The notes below the pieces were generated by a model. The model saw nothing but the letters and a program-made list of their open reading frames with translations. It ran no database searches and was not told the origin of the DNA. The position numbers and the translations under genes were made by a program. A stretch of 64,000 nucleotides of DNA from Paraburkholderia oxyphila NBRC 105797 (GTDB taxonomy: Bacteria; Pseudomonadota; Gammaproteobacteria; Burkholderiales; Burkholderiaceae): assembly GCF_000685075.1 (NCBI RefSeq), contig NZ_BAYD01000004.1, positions 1 through 64,000 of the forward strand. The letters run 5' to 3'. Shown one piece after another: positions 62,602-64,000 of this stretch; position 1 is the stretch's first letter; each line of letters opens with the position of its first letter.

Positions 62602-63737
62602 GCACGGGCGGCGCCTCCAGGACCCCGCAAGCGGGCGGGAAAGGTGGAGCAGGCGGCGAGGGTGCCGCCACGGGCGCGCCGCCGCGCCGCGCGACCATCA
62701 GCGACGTCGCCCGCGAGGCGGGCACCGGCAAGACCAGCATCTCGCGCTATCTGAACGGCGAGCTTTCGGTCCTCTCGCCGGACCTGCGTGCGCGCATCGA
62801 GGCCGCCATCGAACGGCTCGACTATCGGCCCAACCAGATGGCGCGCGGCCTCAAGCGCGGGCGCAACCGGCTGCTCGGCCTGTTGCTCGCCGATCTCGCG
62901 AATCCGTATTCCGTCGAAGTCCTGCAAGGCGTGGAGGCTGCGTGCCACGCGCTCGGCTATATGCCGCTCATTTGCCACGCGGCGAACGAAATCGACATGG
63001 AGCGGCGCTATCTGCAACTGCTCACCACGTATCGCGTGGAAGGCGTGATCGTCAACGCGCTCGGCGTGCCCGAGTCGATGCTCAAGCCGATGGGCGGCGG
63101 CGGCATTCCCGCCGTGCTGGTCGACCGCACCGTGGACGGCCTCGACGCCGACATGGTCGGGCTCGACAACGCGGCCGCCGTGCGTCTCGGCGTGCAGCAT
63201 CTGCTGGAACGCGGCTACAACGACCTCGTGTTCGTCGTGCAGCCTTTTGAGCATGTGAGCTCGCGGCGCGAGCGCGAAGCGGCTTTTCGCGCGTCCATCG
63301 ACGGGGCGGCGAGTGCCGCGGCGCAGCGGACCACGAAGGGCGCGCGGGAGGTTCGCGCGGCCACGCACGTACTCGATCTGCATGACGATGCGAGTGTCGA
63401 CGCGGCGCTCGCCGTGCTCGATGCGCATATCGCCGACGCCGCGCGCCGCGGCGCACGCTGCGCGCTCTTCGCGGCGAATGCGCCAGTCGCCCTGCGGCTC
63501 GCGCTGCATCTGAAGGCGAAGTTCGGCGCGCCATGGCAGCAGCAGGCGGCGCTGATCGCCATCGACGATCCCGAGTGGGCCGAGCTCGCCGGCATCACCA
63601 CCATCCGCCAGCCGACGCGCGAGATCGGCTACCGGGCGGTGGAATTCCTTCACGAGCGCATCGAGGGCGTGGCACTGGCCGCGCGCGCAGCGGCCTTTCC
63701 GGGCGAGCTGGTCGTGCGGGCCTCGACGCTCGGCTAG
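62598..63737 (+). CDS. ptxS: LacI-family regulator of the 2-ketogluconate operon
   Basis: A 379-residue LacI-type repressor. A Gly-rich leader (1-28) precedes the HTH, ATISDVAREAGTGKTSISRYLNGE; then the hinge RPNQMARGLKRGR and a periplasmic-binding-like effector domain follow. In Pseudomonas, PtxS represses the kgu genes and is released by 2-ketogluconate. Here the gene overlaps kguD by four bases, so the repressor is co-transcribed with its targets, giving autoregulation. Confidence 0.9.
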   Translation: MSTGGASRTPQAGGKGGAGGEGAATGAPPRRATISDVAREAGTGKTSISRYLNGELSVLSPDLRARIEAAIERLDYRPNQMARGLKRGRNRLLGLLLADLANPYSVEVLQGVEAACHALGYMPLICHAANEIDMERRYLQLLTTYRVEGVIVNALGVPESMLKPMGGGGIPAVLVDRTVDGLDADMVGLDNAAAVRLGVQHLLERGYNDLVFVVQPFEHVSSRREREAAFRASIDGAASAAAQRTTKGAREVRAATHVLDLHDDASVDAALAVLDAHIADAARRGARCALFAANAPVALRLALHLKAKFGAPWQQQAALIAIDDPEWAELAGITTIRQPTREIGYRAVEFLHERIEGVALAARAAAFPGELVVRASTLG

Positions 63738-63921
63738 CGCCGCCTGGCGTGCACTTTCCGGGTGGGCCGCTCGCAGGTGACCGGCGAGGCCCGGCGCCGC
63801 GCCGGTCCCGCCAGCGTGGGCCGGGCAGCGCCGCGCCGCCGGGGCTGCGCGAGCGCCCCGATATCTGCGATGATTCGGGCTGCGGCGCGCGTCTCGCGCG
63901 TTGGACGTCTCAAGGAACCCC

Positions 63922-64000
63922 ATGCACGTCGATCCGGTCACGCTGGTCTGCCTGTCGCTCGCGACGCTCTTCGTTGCCGTCTTGCCCGTTTCGCTCTATC
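63922..64000 (+). CDS. N-terminal fragment of an unidentified membrane protein
   Basis: ATG 63922 with AAGGAA seven bases upstream opens a frame that runs off the right edge. The visible residues begin MHVDPVTLVCLSLATLFVAV, a likely membrane helix or signal anchor. Too short to name. Confidence 0.5.
   Translation, partial: MHVDPVTLVCLSLATLFVAVLPVSLY

Overview
The window is a high-GC, densely packed chromosomal segment of a betaproteobacterium. It most resembles Burkholderiales, probably Paraburkholderia, Burkholderia or Caballeronia. The basis is gene content: a trimeric autotransporter with an extended signal peptide, the cytochrome-linked urate oxidase PuuD, potFGHI, and a kguEKTD-ptxS 2-ketogluconate locus. 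Codon use is strongly GC-rich. I saw no rRNA, tRNA, IS element, prophage or CRISPR array. LEFT EDGE (1-8.0 kb), the accessory part: the 5' end of a leftward trimeric autotransporter adhesin, an AT-rich intergenic island, then a rightward RiPP/bacteriocin-like export locus. That locus has a 34-residue Gly-Gly leader peptide whose predicted product is short, Cys-rich and Pro-rich. An intrinsic terminator follows it, then a protein resembling LpxL-type acyltransferases, an HlyD-type adaptor, an ABC exporter with an intact C39 peptidase domain, and a TolC-type channel with a repetitive Ala/Pro tail. This is the best candidate for an undescribed system. PURINE REGION (8.1-18.4 kb): urate hydroxylase PuuD and 5-hydroxyisourate hydrolase, a probable 8-oxoguanine deaminase, a LysR regulator, and a four-gene BMP-type nucleoside/purine ABC importer. 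Together they suggest import, deamination and oxidation of purines. HOUSEKEEPING STRETCH (18.5-26.6 kb): dodecin, a beta-hydroxyacid dehydrogenase, ABC-F protein YbiT, a uracil-DNA-glycosylase-like protein, an aldehyde dehydrogenase, a nitronate monooxygenase, OmpW and a DUF1289 protein. POLYAMINE REGION (26.6-31.3 kb): a candidate small RNA or leader, then potFGHI. MIXED REGION (31.4-42.6 kb): a soluble chemotaxis-type receptor with its sensor at the C terminus, a methyltransferase, a Baeyer-Villiger-type monooxygenase, a TPR membrane protein next to PspA, a ribbon-helix-helix-like protein, penicillin-binding protein 1A, a cluster of four near-consensus DnaA boxes in an inverted repeat, and a YfiM-like protein. 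EFFLUX REGION (42.9-49.8 kb): a three-gene RND pump (overlapping adaptor, pump and outer-membrane lipoprotein) divergent from a TetR regulator. SMALL ACCESSORY PATCH (49.8-52.9 kb): two small proteins, a VapC-type toxin whose AbrB-like antitoxin carries a one-base frameshift, and a C45-type Ntn hydrolase. RIGHT END (53-64 kb): a ClC channel with CBS domains, a GST, YeiH with a divergent LysR regulator, and the kguE-kguK-kguT-kguD-ptxS operon behind a perfect 16-bp palindromic operator candidate. A new gene begins at the right edge.
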